Source: Bdellovibrionales bacterium CG10_big_fil_rev_8_21_14_0_10_45_34 (GTDB lineage Bacteria > Bdellovibrionota > Bdellovibrionia > Bdellovibrionales > 1-14-0-10-45-34). Taken from it: a DNA stretch of 64,000 nt. Below the pieces are notes generated by a model. The model was not told where the DNA came from and did no database searches. It worked only from the letters and a program-made list of their open reading frames with translations. Position 1 is the first letter of the stretch, and each line of letters opens with the position of its first letter. The stretch is from NCBI GenBank assembly GCA_002778785.1, contig PEZS01000006.1:140537-204536 (forward strand). The letters run 5' to 3'. A program made the translations under genes and the position numbers. Below, piece by piece: positions 53,022 to 63,315 of the stretch.

Positions 53022-53155
53022 TTGAAGCGTAGAATGATGGACGCTAGGGGCTTTTCATGATCAGCCTTCACACCAATGAGGTCATAAAAAACGATTTGCT
53101 TTTGTTGGATGCGGTCAGAGCATTGTACAGCTAGGCACACACGTACATTGGGCGG

Positions 53156-55300
53156 TTACATCATGTCGATGGGATCAACGTCGACACTGAGTTGAAGGCG
53201 AGTTTTTTTAAATTTGTCGGTCCACTGACCTGCCAAGAAACGAAGTTTTTGACTGTCGAGGCCTTTAAGAACGATGTGTTGTCGATATTTATTGCGAACC
53301 CGATAAATCGGAGCCGATGTAGGCCCGATAATGTCTATACCTTTAAAACTTTCTCGTCCCCTAACCCATTGCTTAAGTGTAGCAGCGGAGTTTTTGGCCC
53401 ACTCTTTCGTAGCGGCTTCGTCGGAGCCTTTTATCTCTAACAATATAACTCGGCCATACGGCGGAAGTGAAAGCACCTTTCTTTGCTCGAGCTCATACTC
53501 AGCGAATCCGATGTAATCGTGAGACAGAGCATACTTTAAAGCTGTGTGATACGGATTGAAAGTTTGTATGACAACTTCCCCCGGCTTGTGGCGGCCGGCG
53601 CGTCCACTCATTTGGGTTAGGAGTTGAAAACTTCTTTCGGTCGCTCTTAAGTCCGGCAAATTAAAGCCAATATCAGCAACCAATAGACCGACCAAAGTGA
53701 GATTTTCGAAATCAAGTCCTTTGGCAATCATCTGCGTTCCCACAACTATATCTACTTCACCCTTCTCTATGGCATCAACAAAGCGTTCCGTGTCTTCGCG
53801 GTTCTGAATTTCGTCACGATCTGCTCTAAGAATTCGAGCTGATGGAAACCTCAGTGCAAGCTCGCGCTCCACTTTTTCGGTACCGATACCTAACGGCATT
53901 AACTGATATTCGCCGCACTCGCCGCACAAAAAATTGTAATTTTCAAAGTACCCGCAGAGATGACATACAAGATGGGTCTTTGCATGAAGAGTCAGTGAAA
54001 AAGTGCAGTTGGGGCACTCCTTGCGGGAGCCGCAGCCCGTGCAAACGAGGCCCTGGGCAAGCCCTCGTCTGTTCAAAAAAAGCGCAATTTGTTCACCAGC
54101 GCGAAGGCGATCCAGCATCTTTGATTCTAAAAGTGGGCTCAACCAAGGAAGATCTTCTTTTGAACTGGAGCTCTTTTTTGCGCTGGTACCTGAGTGAGTA
54201 TTAGTATCTCTAGCTTCAGCTGAGTCATCTTGGTGCGAGTCGTTTCGAGTTTGTTCCGAAGCGGAAATGTGTTGAAGGTTGCCCCCGCTTTCTTCCAAGT
54301 TCTTCAAATCAACAACCTCGATCGTCGGAAGAGAGCGTGATTCTACTCTGTGTTTCATAACGTGAAGTTGATACTTGCCAGATAAAGCATTCGCGTAGCT
54401 TTCAATGCTAGGAGTTGCTGACCCCATAACGAGAGGAATCTTTAACAGTTGAGCAAGTACGATGGCGGCATCACGAGCATGGTATTTAAAGCCTTGGTGC
54501 TGCTTAAAGCTGGCTTCATGCTCTTCATCAATAACAATCATCCCCAAATCGGCGATTGGACAGAACAGTGCCGATCGTGCTCCAATAAGAATGCGTTTTC
54601 GCCCTTCAACACAATCCCACCACTGGTTTGTTTTTTCTCGCGGAGTCAATTGCGAGTGAAAAACAGCGATCAAATCAGAGCCAAAGCGCATGGAAAAGCG
54701 CCGGATCAACTGCGGCGTAAGAGCAATTTCTGGAACCAATACAATTCCGCTTTTTCCATTTTCAAGCACTTTTGCAAGTGACTGCAGATAAATCTCTGTT
54801 TTGCCTGAGCCGGTTGCTCCTAGCAATAAATGGACTCCAAATTGGTCCAACTGGCTGCCAATGCCCGAGAAAACGGTTGCTTGTTCTTCATTCAGTTTCC
54901 ACGGAGTTTCAAGCTCCCCTTGTGTTGCAGGGACCACATCGTGTTTTCGGCTGCGTCCCGATTTTTTATCAAGTGGTGGAAAGCCCATCATTGCGATAGG
55001 GCCGGGAGGGCTCAAATAGTACTCCGAAAGCCACTCTATCCATTTCAATCTTTCTTTCTTTAGCGCGGGCCACTGCGTGCGAACTTCGTCGATGGGCTTA
55101 ATGCGGATATTTGCCGACTCCTCGGGTGAGGGCGTGCTGTCATCGCCGACACAAAAAACAATGCCGCGTGATTTACGCTTACCCAAGGGAACGGTGACTA
55201 CGCTTCCGGGGGGCAAAAACTCTAGATGAGCACAAGAATAGGTCAACGCCTTTGAAATGGGTGCATCGACCCATACTCTGACCTCTGATTCCTGATTCAA
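53156..55300 (-). CDS. priA: Primosomal helicase PriA
   Basis: The 714-residue protein restarts stalled replication forks. The N-terminal DNA-binding region is followed by helicase motifs: Walker A LLGATGSGKTEIYLQ (about residue 159), the DEEH box VIDEEHEASFKQH, and C-terminal SGRAGRH. Two zinc-binding clusters are visible: CTGCGSRKECPNC and CHLCGYF ... CGECGEY. An unusual insertion of roughly 50 residues rich in Ser, Asp, Glu, His and Thr (about residues 332-382) lies between the two helicase halves. The 5' end shares an ATGA overlap with the stop of the preceding gene. Confidence 0.93.
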   Translation of the reverse strand: MNQESEVRVWVDAPISKALTYSCAHLEFLPPGSVVTVPLGKRKSRGIVFCVGDDSTPSPEESANIRIKPIDEVRTQWPALKKERLKWIEWLSEYYLSPPGPIAMMGFPPLDKKSGRSRKHDVVPATQGELETPWKLNEEQATVFSGIGSQLDQFGVHLLLGATGSGKTEIYLQSLAKVLENGKSGIVLVPEIALTPQLIRRFSMRFGSDLIAVFHSQLTPREKTNQWWDCVEGRKRILIGARSALFCPIADLGMIVIDEEHEASFKQHQGFKYHARDAAIVLAQLLKIPLVMGSATPSIESYANALSGKYQLHVMKHRVESRSLPTIEVVDLKNLEESGGNLQHISASEQTRNDSHQDDSAEARDTNTHSGTSAKKSSSSKEDLPWLSPLLESKMLDRLRAGEQIALFLNRRGLAQGLVCTGCGSRKECPNCTFSLTLHAKTHLVCHLCGYFENYNFLCGECGEYQLMPLGIGTEKVERELALRFPSARILRADRDEIQNREDTERFVDAIEKGEVDIVVGTQMIAKGLDFENLTLVGLLVADIGFNLPDLRATERSFQLLTQMSGRAGRHKPGEVVIQTFNPYHTALKYALSHDYIGFAEYELEQRKVLSLPPYGRVILLEIKGSDEAATKEWAKNSAATLKQWVRGRESFKGIDIIGPTSAPIYRVRNKYRQHIVLKGLDSQKLRFLAGQWTDKFKKTRLQLSVDVDPIDMM

Positions 55301-56127
55301 CGAAACCTCTTTATATATTCGTTCAGTATATGAGAGTCTTTCGTGTCGATGGGAGACAGATCTTTCGGCTCTTCATATTTCTCGAATGTCGCCACACTTG
55401 TTGTTTTAAGTGAGGCTTCCCCATCTTCGAAACGTAGAGTTTTTAACGAAGGATACTGAAATTTGCCGGCAAAGACTTGGTAACCCTTAGCCTCTACTTC
55501 GGCGCCGGAGCGAAATCGTATTTTTGAAATAACAAACTGTTCTTGGTCAACCCAGAGCTGGGGTTTCAGCTGAGAGGAGCCCCCTTCTGAGGGGGTACCT
55601 ATGGCTAAGTTGAGTATGCCGAGTTGGCGTGACGGTCTCACAAGTGAGTTGGGTGTGTAGACGGTTTTAAGCGTTAATTCTTTCTTACCGGGCTCCCTTA
55701 CTTTTTCAAGTTTTACTTCTTCGACAAACAGTTCTGAAGGTTTTGCGATACCCGTCATTTCTAGAAAGCGTGACCACGTTTCGCGAGAACGATTGTGAAA
55801 GACGAGCTCAAAAAATTCTTCAGAATATTTTTGCCGCTGAGTTTTGCCTCCCAAGACAAACTGCCGTTGTCCTTTTGTGTAAACAATGGCGCCATTGAGA
55901 TCGCCTTTAAACGAAACATTCATTGAGTAAATGTTATTAATGTTCCACACTTCGGTGAAACGATAACTTCCTTCTTTTGATCGCAGTTCTACCTCGGACT
56001 CAATGCGATAGTTTTTTTCCCCAGAGTTCTCAGCAAGCCTTTTGAAAATATAGTTGGCCGAAGGCACGTGGGCGTTTGCAAATAATGCACTGAAAGTTAT
56101 CGACGCGAAAATGATCAAAAATTTCAT
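55297..56127 (-). CDS. Periplasmic protein, LolA-like in pattern
   Basis: The 276-residue protein has a Sec signal peptide ending near ANAHV, then a beta-rich body (YRIESEVELRSKEGSYRFTE, WNINNIYSMNVSFKGD, LWVDQEQFVISKIRFRSGAE) resembling outer-membrane lipoprotein-carrier (LolA/LolB-like) folds: a concave sheet that could hold acyl chains. This is a pattern-based suggestion. It overlaps galU and priA by four bases at each end, giving a tightly coupled three-gene unit. Confidence 0.65.
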   Translation of the reverse strand: MKFLIIFASITFSALFANAHVPSANYIFKRLAENSGEKNYRIESEVELRSKEGSYRFTEVWNINNIYSMNVSFKGDLNGAIVYTKGQRQFVLGGKTQRQKYSEEFFELVFHNRSRETWSRFLEMTGIAKPSELFVEEVKLEKVREPGKKELTLKTVYTPNSLVRPSRQLGILNLAIGTPSEGGSSQLKPQLWVDQEQFVISKIRFRSGAEVEAKGYQVFAGKFQYPSLKTLRFEDGEASLKTTSVATFEKYEEPKDLSPIDTKDSHILNEYIKRFR

Positions 56128-57023
56128 AATTCCTCTTGCGATATTCTGTTGGCAACAGTGAGTATAAATTTCTTAAGGGGCTCCCCTAGTTTAGGGTGCA
56201 TAAGTCCTAGTTCTATATTCGCTTTTAAAAAACCTAATTTGTCCCCAGCGTCGAACCGCTTTGCTACGAAGGTGGTTGCGAGGAGTTCGCCTCTCTTGGC
56301 GAGCTCAGACATAGCATCGGTCAGTTGTATCTCTCCATTCTTTCCGGGCTTTGTGTCTTTTAATAGACCAAACAGATCCGCAGTAAAAAGATAACGACCG
56401 GGCAGGGCCAATCGGCTAGGCGCCTGGTGCGGCTCAGGTTTCTCAACCACTGACTTAACTTTATAGGTCGTCGGCTGCTCCTTAGAGATAGGGCTTCCGT
56501 CAATAATGCCGTATTTGCAAACGTCTTCTGGCGGAACTTCCATAATTGCAACGGTAGACATGCCGCTATTCTGCTCATACACAGATGCAAGTTGCTCCGT
56601 GACAGTCGGCTTTCCAATCATAATCTCGTCACCGAGTAATACGGCAAAGGGTTCATCACCAACAATGGATTGACCGCAGAGAACGGCGTGTCCTAAGCCC
56701 AAGGCCACTCTCTGCCTCACGCTAATAAAGTTAGCGCGATTTCTAATTGCAACGACGCGCTCTAGGTACTTAGATTTGCCTGTCTCTTCGAGAGTTTTTT
56801 CGAGTTCAAAAGAGTGATCGAAAAAATCTTCGATGGCCGTTTTGCCTCGTCCTTGAATAAATATAATGTCTTCGATTCCAGCTGCGAGTGCCTCTTCTAC
56901 AACGTGTAGGATGATGGGCGTATCCACGATAGGCAGCATTTCTTTTGGAACAGTTTTCGTTGCGGGAAGAAAGCGTGTGCCTAACCCGGCGGCAGGAATG
57001 ATAGCTTTGCGAACTTTTTTCAT
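56124..57023 (-). CDS. galU: UTP-glucose-1-phosphate uridylyltransferase
   Basis: The 299-residue protein has the nucleotidyltransferase signature AAGLGTRFLPATKTVPKEML at the N-terminus, then FIQGRGKTAIEDFFDHSFEL, AVLLGDEIMIG and YKVKSVVEKPEPHQAPS, all matching bacterial GalU. It makes UDP-glucose for lipopolysaccharide and other glycans. It is first in a cluster with a periplasmic protein and priA; the gene order is not a common operon elsewhere as far as I know. Confidence 0.93.
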   Translation of the reverse strand: MKKVRKAIIPAAGLGTRFLPATKTVPKEMLPIVDTPIILHVVEEALAAGIEDIIFIQGRGKTAIEDFFDHSFELEKTLEETGKSKYLERVVAIRNRANFISVRQRVALGLGHAVLCGQSIVGDEPFAVLLGDEIMIGKPTVTEQLASVYEQNSGMSTVAIMEVPPEDVCKYGIIDGSPISKEQPTTYKVKSVVEKPEPHQAPSRLALPGRYLFTADLFGLLKDTKPGKNGEIQLTDAMSELAKRGELLATTFVAKRFDAGDKLGFLKANIELGLMHPKLGEPLKKFILTVANRISQEEL

Positions 57024-57173
57024 GGCACCAATTCAACATGAAAGTCGAATCGACTCAAGACTCACGCTGAGCCCTCTTTGTTTGAAAAGACTGCAGAGAA
57101 GAGACGGTCTTGGGCTTTCGAGCCACTTTTTTAAGGCACAATTAACCGTGGCACGGGTTTGCAGTGTCTTACC

Positions 57174-57749
57174 ATGATGATGCATCGCAATATTCTACAG
57201 ATCCCCAAAAAATTACGGCTCCCCGGGCATTCGCAAGAGGCCCCCTCCTCATTTCGAAAGGGCCGGGCTTTCCTATTTTATTCCCTGTTGGTTTTGCTGC
57301 CGTCTCAACATTTGCAGGCCGAAGATGTGGCGAGCAGTCTTGAGAGAATACCTGTGTTGACGTTTGTGCAATGGAAGGACCAACAGCTCGCAGAAGCTCG
57401 GGCCGCGAAAGAGCGACTTGGATACGAGTATAACAAGTTAAATCAGCTAAATAAGCCATCTGTCGATCAAGCCGTGTTACAAAAAAGAGACTTAGATCGG
57501 GCGGATGCTGGCATCCAAAATGCGAGAGACCTGCGCTTGCAAGACTATTTTGTTCTTTATCTTACCTCGCATTCGCTTGGTAAAGAGGCTATTCAAGAAG
57601 TCTATGGTGCTATGCAGGCATCAGACTGGATTGAACTTTTGGGCCAACTAATGGACCAAGTTCAAACGGCAACAGCTAGGGGGGAAGGTCGGACTGGGCG
57701 CTCTTTGGGGGTCGTTTCACCTCAAAGGCCAGGGAAACATTCCCTGTAG
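57174..57749 (+). CDS. Small exported protein of unknown function
   Basis: The frame begins at TTG 57159; the ATGs at 57174-57180 are more likely starts. A long basic N-terminus precedes a hydrophobic segment (AFLFYSLLVLLPSQHLQA), so the product is probably exported. The ~140-residue mature part is helical and charged (ARAAKERLGYEYNKLNQL, LQKRDLDRADAGIQNARDLR), with no known domain. It is the gene just upstream of the groES promoter. No clear ribosome-binding site. Confidence 0.5.
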   Translation: MMMHRNILQIPKKLRLPGHSQEAPSSFRKGRAFLFYSLLVLLPSQHLQAEDVASSLERIPVLTFVQWKDQQLAEARAAKERLGYEYNKLNQLNKPSVDQAVLQKRDLDRADAGIQNARDLRLQDYFVLYLTSHSLGKEAIQEVYGAMQASDWIELLGQLMDQVQTATARGEGRTGRSLGVVSPQRPGKHSL

Positions 57750-57777
57750 GGATTCAATTAAATTTCAGAGCTCACCC

Positions 57778-57806
57778 TTGACACATGCCTGACCCAAACC
57801 AATATT
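57778..57806 (+). promoter_or_regulatory. Sigma-70-type promoter of groES-groEL
   Basis: A perfect -35 box TTGACA at 57778-57783 is followed, 17 bases later, by AATATT at 57801-57806 as a likely -10 box. An inverted repeat CCAAAC/GTTTGG (57794-57799 with 57809-57814) overlaps the -10 and start region and could be an operator. I find no CIRCE element (TTAGCACTC-N9-GAGTGCTAA) here, so control by HrcA is not supported. Confidence 0.6.
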
Positions 57807-57889
57807 CCGTTTGGTTATTAGAGTCAAAATTTGGGCTGCCCGCCAAGTCCGGTGGCTGCTCACGCATTAAAAGCCTATAGGAGGTAAAA

Positions 57890-58189
57890 ATGGCAAATAA
57901 GCCACATGTGCGCCCCTTGCACGATCGATTACTTGTAAGAAGAATGGCCGAAGATGAGAAAACCGCTGGTGGTCTCTTTATCCCTGACACCGCAAAAGAA
58001 AAGCCCTTCCGTGGAGAGGTTATAGCTGTCGGTAAAGGCAGAGTGACTGAAGACGGGAAAGTTCTCCCACTTGAAGTTCGCGAAGGCGACAAGGTGCTCT
58101 TTAGCAAATACTCGGGCACAGAACTTAAGTTTGATGGACAAGAATACCTAATGATTCGCGAAGACGACGTTCTCGGAATTGTACAATAA
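57890..58189 (+). CDS. groES: Co-chaperonin GroES
   Basis: The 99-residue protein carries the GroES signature [20 protein letters not shown], the mobile loop [16 protein letters not shown], and the C-terminal GVGKG-like [11 protein letters not shown]. It caps the GroEL cavity. A strong Shine-Dalgarno AGGAGG precedes the start. groEL follows after 13 bases. Confidence 0.97.
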   Translation: MANKPHVRPLHDRLLVRRMAEDEKTAGGLFIPDTAKEKPFRGEVIAVGKGRVTEDGKVLPLEVREGDKVLFSKYSGTELKFDGQEYLMIREDDVLGIVQ

Positions 58190-58199
58190 GGAGAAATAA

Positions 58200-59846
<1,647 letters not shown>

Positions 59847-59893
59847 TCTGCGGCGGATAAGCGGCGCTCTACGGCGTTGCCTTCGGTCTTTTC

Positions 59894-59965
59894 CTCACTG
59901 CGGCGTGGTTAATCCACGCCTCATTCGGAAAAACCTTGGCGCCTTGTAGAGCTTGCTTCTCCTTG
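59894..59965 (+). repeat. First copy of a ~72-bp direct repeat downstream of groEL
   Basis: This copy begins CTCACTGCGGCGTGG and ends CTTGCTTCTCCTTG. The second copy at 60052-60124 differs only by two substitutions and one extra base. Near its 5' end GGCGTGG and CCACGCC can form a 7-bp hairpin. Read on the minus strand the copies would encode RRSKLYKAPR-(S/F)-FRMRRG, but there is no supporting start site. Confidence 0.75.
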
Positions 59966-60051
59966 CAGATACGTTAATTGCGCACGCCTTCGCTTCTCGG
60001 TCCTTGCGGAACAGGTTAATCTTTGCAGGAATTCGGGTGGCGAGTGTTTTT

Positions 60052-60124
60052 CTCACTGCGGCGTGGTTACTTCCACGCCTCATTCGGAAAGACCTTGGCG
60101 CCTTGTAGAGCTTGCTTCTCCTTG
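60052..60124 (+). repeat. Second copy of the ~72-bp direct repeat downstream of groEL
   Basis: It matches the copy at 59894-59965 over its full length with two substitutions and one insertion, 158 bases downstream. Both copies keep the hairpin arms GGCGTGG/CCACGCC. No coding function is evident. Confidence 0.75.
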
Positions 60125-60166
60125 TAGGCAACATGTTGTTGCCATTCATCTTAGTGTTATCAAAAT

Positions 60167-60201
60167 AAAAAAGCGAAACTCACTATGGGTTTCGCTTTTT
60201 T
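60167..60201 (+). terminator. Strong intrinsic terminator after the groESL operon
   Basis: AAAAAAGCGAAAC (60167-60179) and its exact reverse complement GTTTCGCTTTTTT (60189-60201) form a 13-bp stem with a 9-base loop. T-rich sequence follows on the plus strand, and the A-run makes it work on the minus strand as well, serving the convergent lipoprotein gene that ends at 60230. Confidence 0.85.
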
Positions 60202-60229
60202 CTTTTTTAAGGGGTTTTAGTGACTCACA

Positions 60230-61363
60230 TTACTTAAATACCAAATACACATCGCTGCTGTGTTCGGCGCCGCCGCAATCTAAAGCGCTCCCTCGTAGAG
60301 TCACATCCGTCTCAACCGGAACTATCGGTGTAAACTCAACAGCCTCAACGGTCGCGGTCCCTCCGCTAGCTGTTGAGGTAAAGTTGTCGACGATATGATC
60401 CCAGTTGCCGGTAAGTGCATTTAACACAGAGATGCCAAGTGTATTGTTATCGATTCTATACTTTGCATCTGAAGTTCCGGCTGCCCAGTACTTTGTTTCG
60501 GTACCAGCGTAGAGTTCTACAAGTGCAAAGTTGTCCACTTTAATACTTTTTGTCCCACCTGTATCGGAAGCTAACACAACCTTTCGCTCTCCTACCTGAC
60601 CTTGAAGTCTAAATATGAGTTCACGCTTTCCCATGATACGTGGCGGGGCCACCCTAGTAGCGTCTTGCCATCCACCTTCATGGTCTCTTGCCTTTACATC
60701 GTTTCTTCTTTCGCGAGTAGGGTTTGAGCTGGCACTTGCAATAGCGTCCGAAATTTTAAAATAGTAACAAACTCCTTCTTCAGATCTTGGAGGCACAACA
60801 AAGGGCTGACTTGTAATCTCTCGGTAGACATTGCAAACAGGATCTCGCACAACACACTGTGTACCGTTCCAGGCATAAGGGTCGCTGCATCTATTTTGAC
60901 ATTGATTTTGTGATTTATTCCAGACTTGATCAACATTACAGCGATCAACGCACTGACCACTAATGTTGTCGAAATTTTGATTGCTAGAGCAACTGACACA
61001 AGCTTGTTGGCTTTCACTCCAGTCACTTCCGCCGGCACAAACACACTGACCCGAAGTAAATATCTGTCCGTCAGCGCAGATATCGTCATTTGGCCGATCA
61101 CCACCGTCGTCGCCGGGTTCGTCATCAGATGGTGGGCCATCAACAATAACTGGGTCGGGGTTGTTGCCCGGGAAATTGTCACCTATTAAGCCGTCGTCGT
61201 TATCGCCACTGTCTCCAACTATGGAGTCATTAGTTGGCGCGACAGAGGGAGCAGACAGGTCTTTCGCTTTAAAGCTCACGTCATTAGAACAGTTTTGAAA
61301 GAGTAGCGTGAGCAGCAGAGCCACGAACACAGGCAAAAGCTTGTAGATTCTTGCTCGAGTCAT
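60230..61363 (-). CDS. Cys-rich lipoprotein with Q-N-C lipobox
   Basis: The 377-residue protein starts MTRARIYKLLPVFVALLLTL and continues LFQNCSNDV, with the probable lipid-modified Cys at residue 25. A Gly/Asp/Pro-rich linker (residues ~45-90) leads to a Cys-rich stretch (residues ~92-175) with EGF-like units: ICADGQIFTSGQCVCAGGSD, CVSCSSNQNFDNISGQC, RCNVDQVWNKSQNQCQNRC. The C-terminal ~200 residues look beta-rich. GGGGGA precedes the ATG. It is a paralogue in layout of the Q-N-C proteins at 8023-9315 and 29818-30861. Function unknown; display on the outer surface is likely. Confidence 0.7.
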   Translation of the reverse strand: MTRARIYKLLPVFVALLLTLLFQNCSNDVSFKAKDLSAPSVAPTNDSIVGDSGDNDDGLIGDNFPGNNPDPVIVDGPPSDDEPGDDGGDRPNDDICADGQIFTSGQCVCAGGSDWSESQQACVSCSSNQNFDNISGQCVDRCNVDQVWNKSQNQCQNRCSDPYAWNGTQCVVRDPVCNVYREITSQPFVVPPRSEEGVCYYFKISDAIASASSNPTRERRNDVKARDHEGGWQDATRVAPPRIMGKRELIFRLQGQVGERKVVLASDTGGTKSIKVDNFALVELYAGTETKYWAAGTSDAKYRIDNNTLGISVLNALTGNWDHIVDNFTSTASGGTATVEAVEFTPIVPVETDVTLRGSALDCGGAEHSSDVYLVFK

Positions 61364-61675
61364 AAAGGGTCCCCCTAGTCCTTTATCGGGCTTTTAATCC
61401 ACGACATGAAGGATTGTTCGTCAGAATTTTTGAAAATCAATTCTGACTGAAGAACTCTTGGCCAATTGGTGAGCCTGACCAAAATCTAGTCAGTTCAAAG
61501 CAGCTCAGTTACCTCTCTAAATGATCAACTTTTTTTCAGCTAGAACCACGCATTCTCATGCTGAGAAAAGCAACTATATCCTTGAATCAAAAGCTATATT
61601 TCGAGCATAGGTTTTCGCGTTTTACCAAGTCCGCGACCATCATCGCGAACATCTCTAGGCTTTCAAATTGCCCCA
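61364..61675. other. Divergent intergenic region; possibly holds a lost gene start
   Basis: 312 bases between the Cys-rich lipoprotein (minus) and a barrel-like ORF (plus). In the frame of that ORF the sequence reads openly back to 61586 (…FRVLPSPRPSSRTSLGFQIAP) and then meets TGA at 61583-61585, without an ATG or a signal peptide. A short frame at 61558-61758 overlaps it. No other feature is seen. Confidence 0.4.
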
Positions 61676-62131
61676 GTGGTTGGCTTGTATCACGATCGAT
61701 TCATCATAAAGTCGCCGACATCCACGGTGCTCGATCCGTACACATTTCAGTGGTATGAATTCGTACTGGGGCCCAGCGCCCAAGGTCAGCTTCACACGGC
61801 GATAGGAATGTTTTATTTAGAGCTGGGATTGCTCTACGGTTATGACTGGATTCAGTACTCCGACGGTGTTACAGAAAGAAACAAATACCACTGGTCGACC
61901 CACGGATTGTTTGAATTTGGTTGGGGCTTTTTTGTCAGTCAAAGAATTCACATTCGTTTCTTCACTCGGCTCGTTTCACCGAGTGAGAACCAATGGGACG
62001 AAGTCAGCAAGGATATTCTAGGACCCAGCGGAAATGCAACGACATCGGCATTTCTCGCCGCTGGTCTTGCCGTTGGCTATTACTTTCCAGAGGGGCGCGA
62101 GAAGCTAGTATCTTCGCTGCGTGGAGAATAA
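61676..62131 (+). CDS. Outer-membrane barrel-like protein, probably 5'-truncated
   Basis: The 151-residue frame from GTG 61676 contains strands typical of a small outer-membrane barrel: FIIKSPTSTVLDPYTFQWYE, HTAIGMFYLELGLLYGYDWI, GLFEFGWGFFVSQRIHIRFF, and AFLAAGLAVGYYFPEG near the end. It lacks a signal peptide; the sense sequence continues upstream (GFQIAPVVGLYH) without a start until a stop at 61583-61585. The start has probably been lost or shifted by a small indel, so this may be a decaying gene. Alternatively a non-standard start at 61586-61675 is used. Confidence 0.4.
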   Translation: MVGLYHDRFIIKSPTSTVLDPYTFQWYEFVLGPSAQGQLHTAIGMFYLELGLLYGYDWIQYSDGVTERNKYHWSTHGLFEFGWGFFVSQRIHIRFFTRLVSPSENQWDEVSKDILGPSGNATTSAFLAAGLAVGYYFPEGREKLVSSLRGE

Positions 62132-62189
62132 ACCTGTCTTTTTTTCAGGGGTATTGTGGTCCTCTTAGGAAAGGTAGAAAATTGAGCGT

Positions 62190-62858
62190 GTGAATAAAAC
62201 CCCGAATCTTCTAACATATTTAATTATAGCAGTTGGGCTCAATTGGTCTGCCGCCGGCTTTGGCGATGATGAGCTACCGCCTCTTCCAGATCACGAGCGG
62301 ATCAAGCACAGCTGGGATTTGTATCGAGTTGATTGGATTGAAAAGGTACAGAAGGATGTTAATATACAGAGAAGTATTAGAGAACCCCTTTCTCAGGCGA
62401 TGGCAAATGTGAATTCGTCTCCTGGTCCAAATGTTGATCTCAACGAACAGCAGTGGAGTGAGGCTCATGCATTGGTTATGTATGATATTTGGTATTCTCG
62501 TGGATTACGCTCTAGGTATTCAGAGCGAGCAGTTTTTGCGGTCGTCTCACTTTTCTTCCTGGAAAACCTGAGTTTGGCAGAGAGCTTTTTGAGGGCCAAC
62601 GATCGATATTCGGTATGGCTGCAAGAGGAGTTCTTTGATTCTTGGTGGCAAAATCCTGGGAATAGGCGGCGCACTGTAGCGTATGATTTGTTGTCGGGGT
62701 TAGTAAAAACACCTCCGTGGCAAACATTGCCGGCAAGTGCTCCGAGAGGTCTTTGGTATCAGGTCGGGTTGAAGCTGGGTAAAATAAGTCCGCAATCAGG
62801 GTCAAAGGGCGGTCTGTCTGTCGATGTGAAGTTCTTGTGTAATCTTTTTCGCCGCTAA
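62190..62858 (+). CDS. Secreted protein of unknown function
   Basis: The 222-residue protein begins with a GTG at 62190 and a signal peptide (NKTPNLLTYLIIAVGLNWSA, cleavage near AAGFG). The mature part is Trp- and Arg-rich (WSEAHALVMYDIWYSRGLRS, EEFFDSWWQNPGNRRR), helical in appearance and without a recognisable domain. AGGAAAGG lies about 17 bases upstream. It follows the barrel-like frame on the same strand after 58 bases. Confidence 0.55.
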   Translation: MNKTPNLLTYLIIAVGLNWSAAGFGDDELPPLPDHERIKHSWDLYRVDWIEKVQKDVNIQRSIREPLSQAMANVNSSPGPNVDLNEQQWSEAHALVMYDIWYSRGLRSRYSERAVFAVVSLFFLENLSLAESFLRANDRYSVWLQEEFFDSWWQNPGNRRRTVAYDLLSGLVKTPPWQTLPASAPRGLWYQVGLKLGKISPQSGSKGGLSVDVKFLCNLFRR

Positions 62859-63043
62859 AAAGTACCAGGAACAGGCTGGCGCCAATTAATCCATTACAAC
62901 TGTAAAGTCTTTAGACAGTTCAAGCGCAAAATTTTCTCGATTTGATTCACTCTAGTATTGATAAAGTGCAGTTGAGCGCCAAGTCTCACTTTGAACTCTC
63001 TGGCACAAGCCTCGCATTAGATAAGGTCAAAGAGGAGAGTGTT

Positions 63044-63214
63044 ATGAAAAAACTCTTAATAACTAGTTTAACTTTAGTGGGCCTAGCTCTCATATCGAGT
63101 GTCGGTAGCGCTGGCAGCAATACGGATTGCAACAAGCTTTCGAACTCCCGCATGCACAAGAATACCAATGCCACCAGCTCCGGCAGCGACACGGCTCCGA
63201 TTGGCTCTAACTAA
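63044..63214 (+). CDS. Small secreted peptide, 56 residues before processing
   Basis: ATG 63044 is preceded by GAGGAGA, an excellent ribosome-binding site. The product has a textbook Sec signal (MKKLLITSLTLVGLALISSV, cleavage near GSA-GS) and a short mature part of ~33 residues rich in Asn, Ser and Thr with one cysteine (SNTDCNKLSNSRMHKNTNAT). It is below the size of most annotated genes. The signal and ribosome-binding site make it convincing; its role is unknown. Confidence 0.7.
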   Translation: MKKLLITSLTLVGLALISSVGSAGSNTDCNKLSNSRMHKNTNATSSGSDTAPIGSN

Positions 63215-63315
63215 GGCGTGTGTTCATTTGGTCGAACTACTGCGAGCGCAAGAACTTCTATTTGAAAGGGGCCTTCGCCTTTGAGCGACAAAGGCCACTC
63301 ATCGAGGGACAAAGG

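Noticed and set aside
53057-53134. Short plus-strand frame (about 25 codons) after the small secreted protein
   Set aside because: It is too short and has no ribosome-binding site or recognisable signal.
57770-57889. CIRCE element upstream of groES
   Set aside because: The consensus TTAGCACTC-N9-GAGTGCTAA is not present; only an unrelated short inverted repeat was found.
59895-60149. Minus-strand frame of 84 codons through the direct repeats
   Set aside because: It is created by the repeat sequence itself (repeated RRSKLYKAPR units) and has no start signal; an untranslated repeat is more likely.
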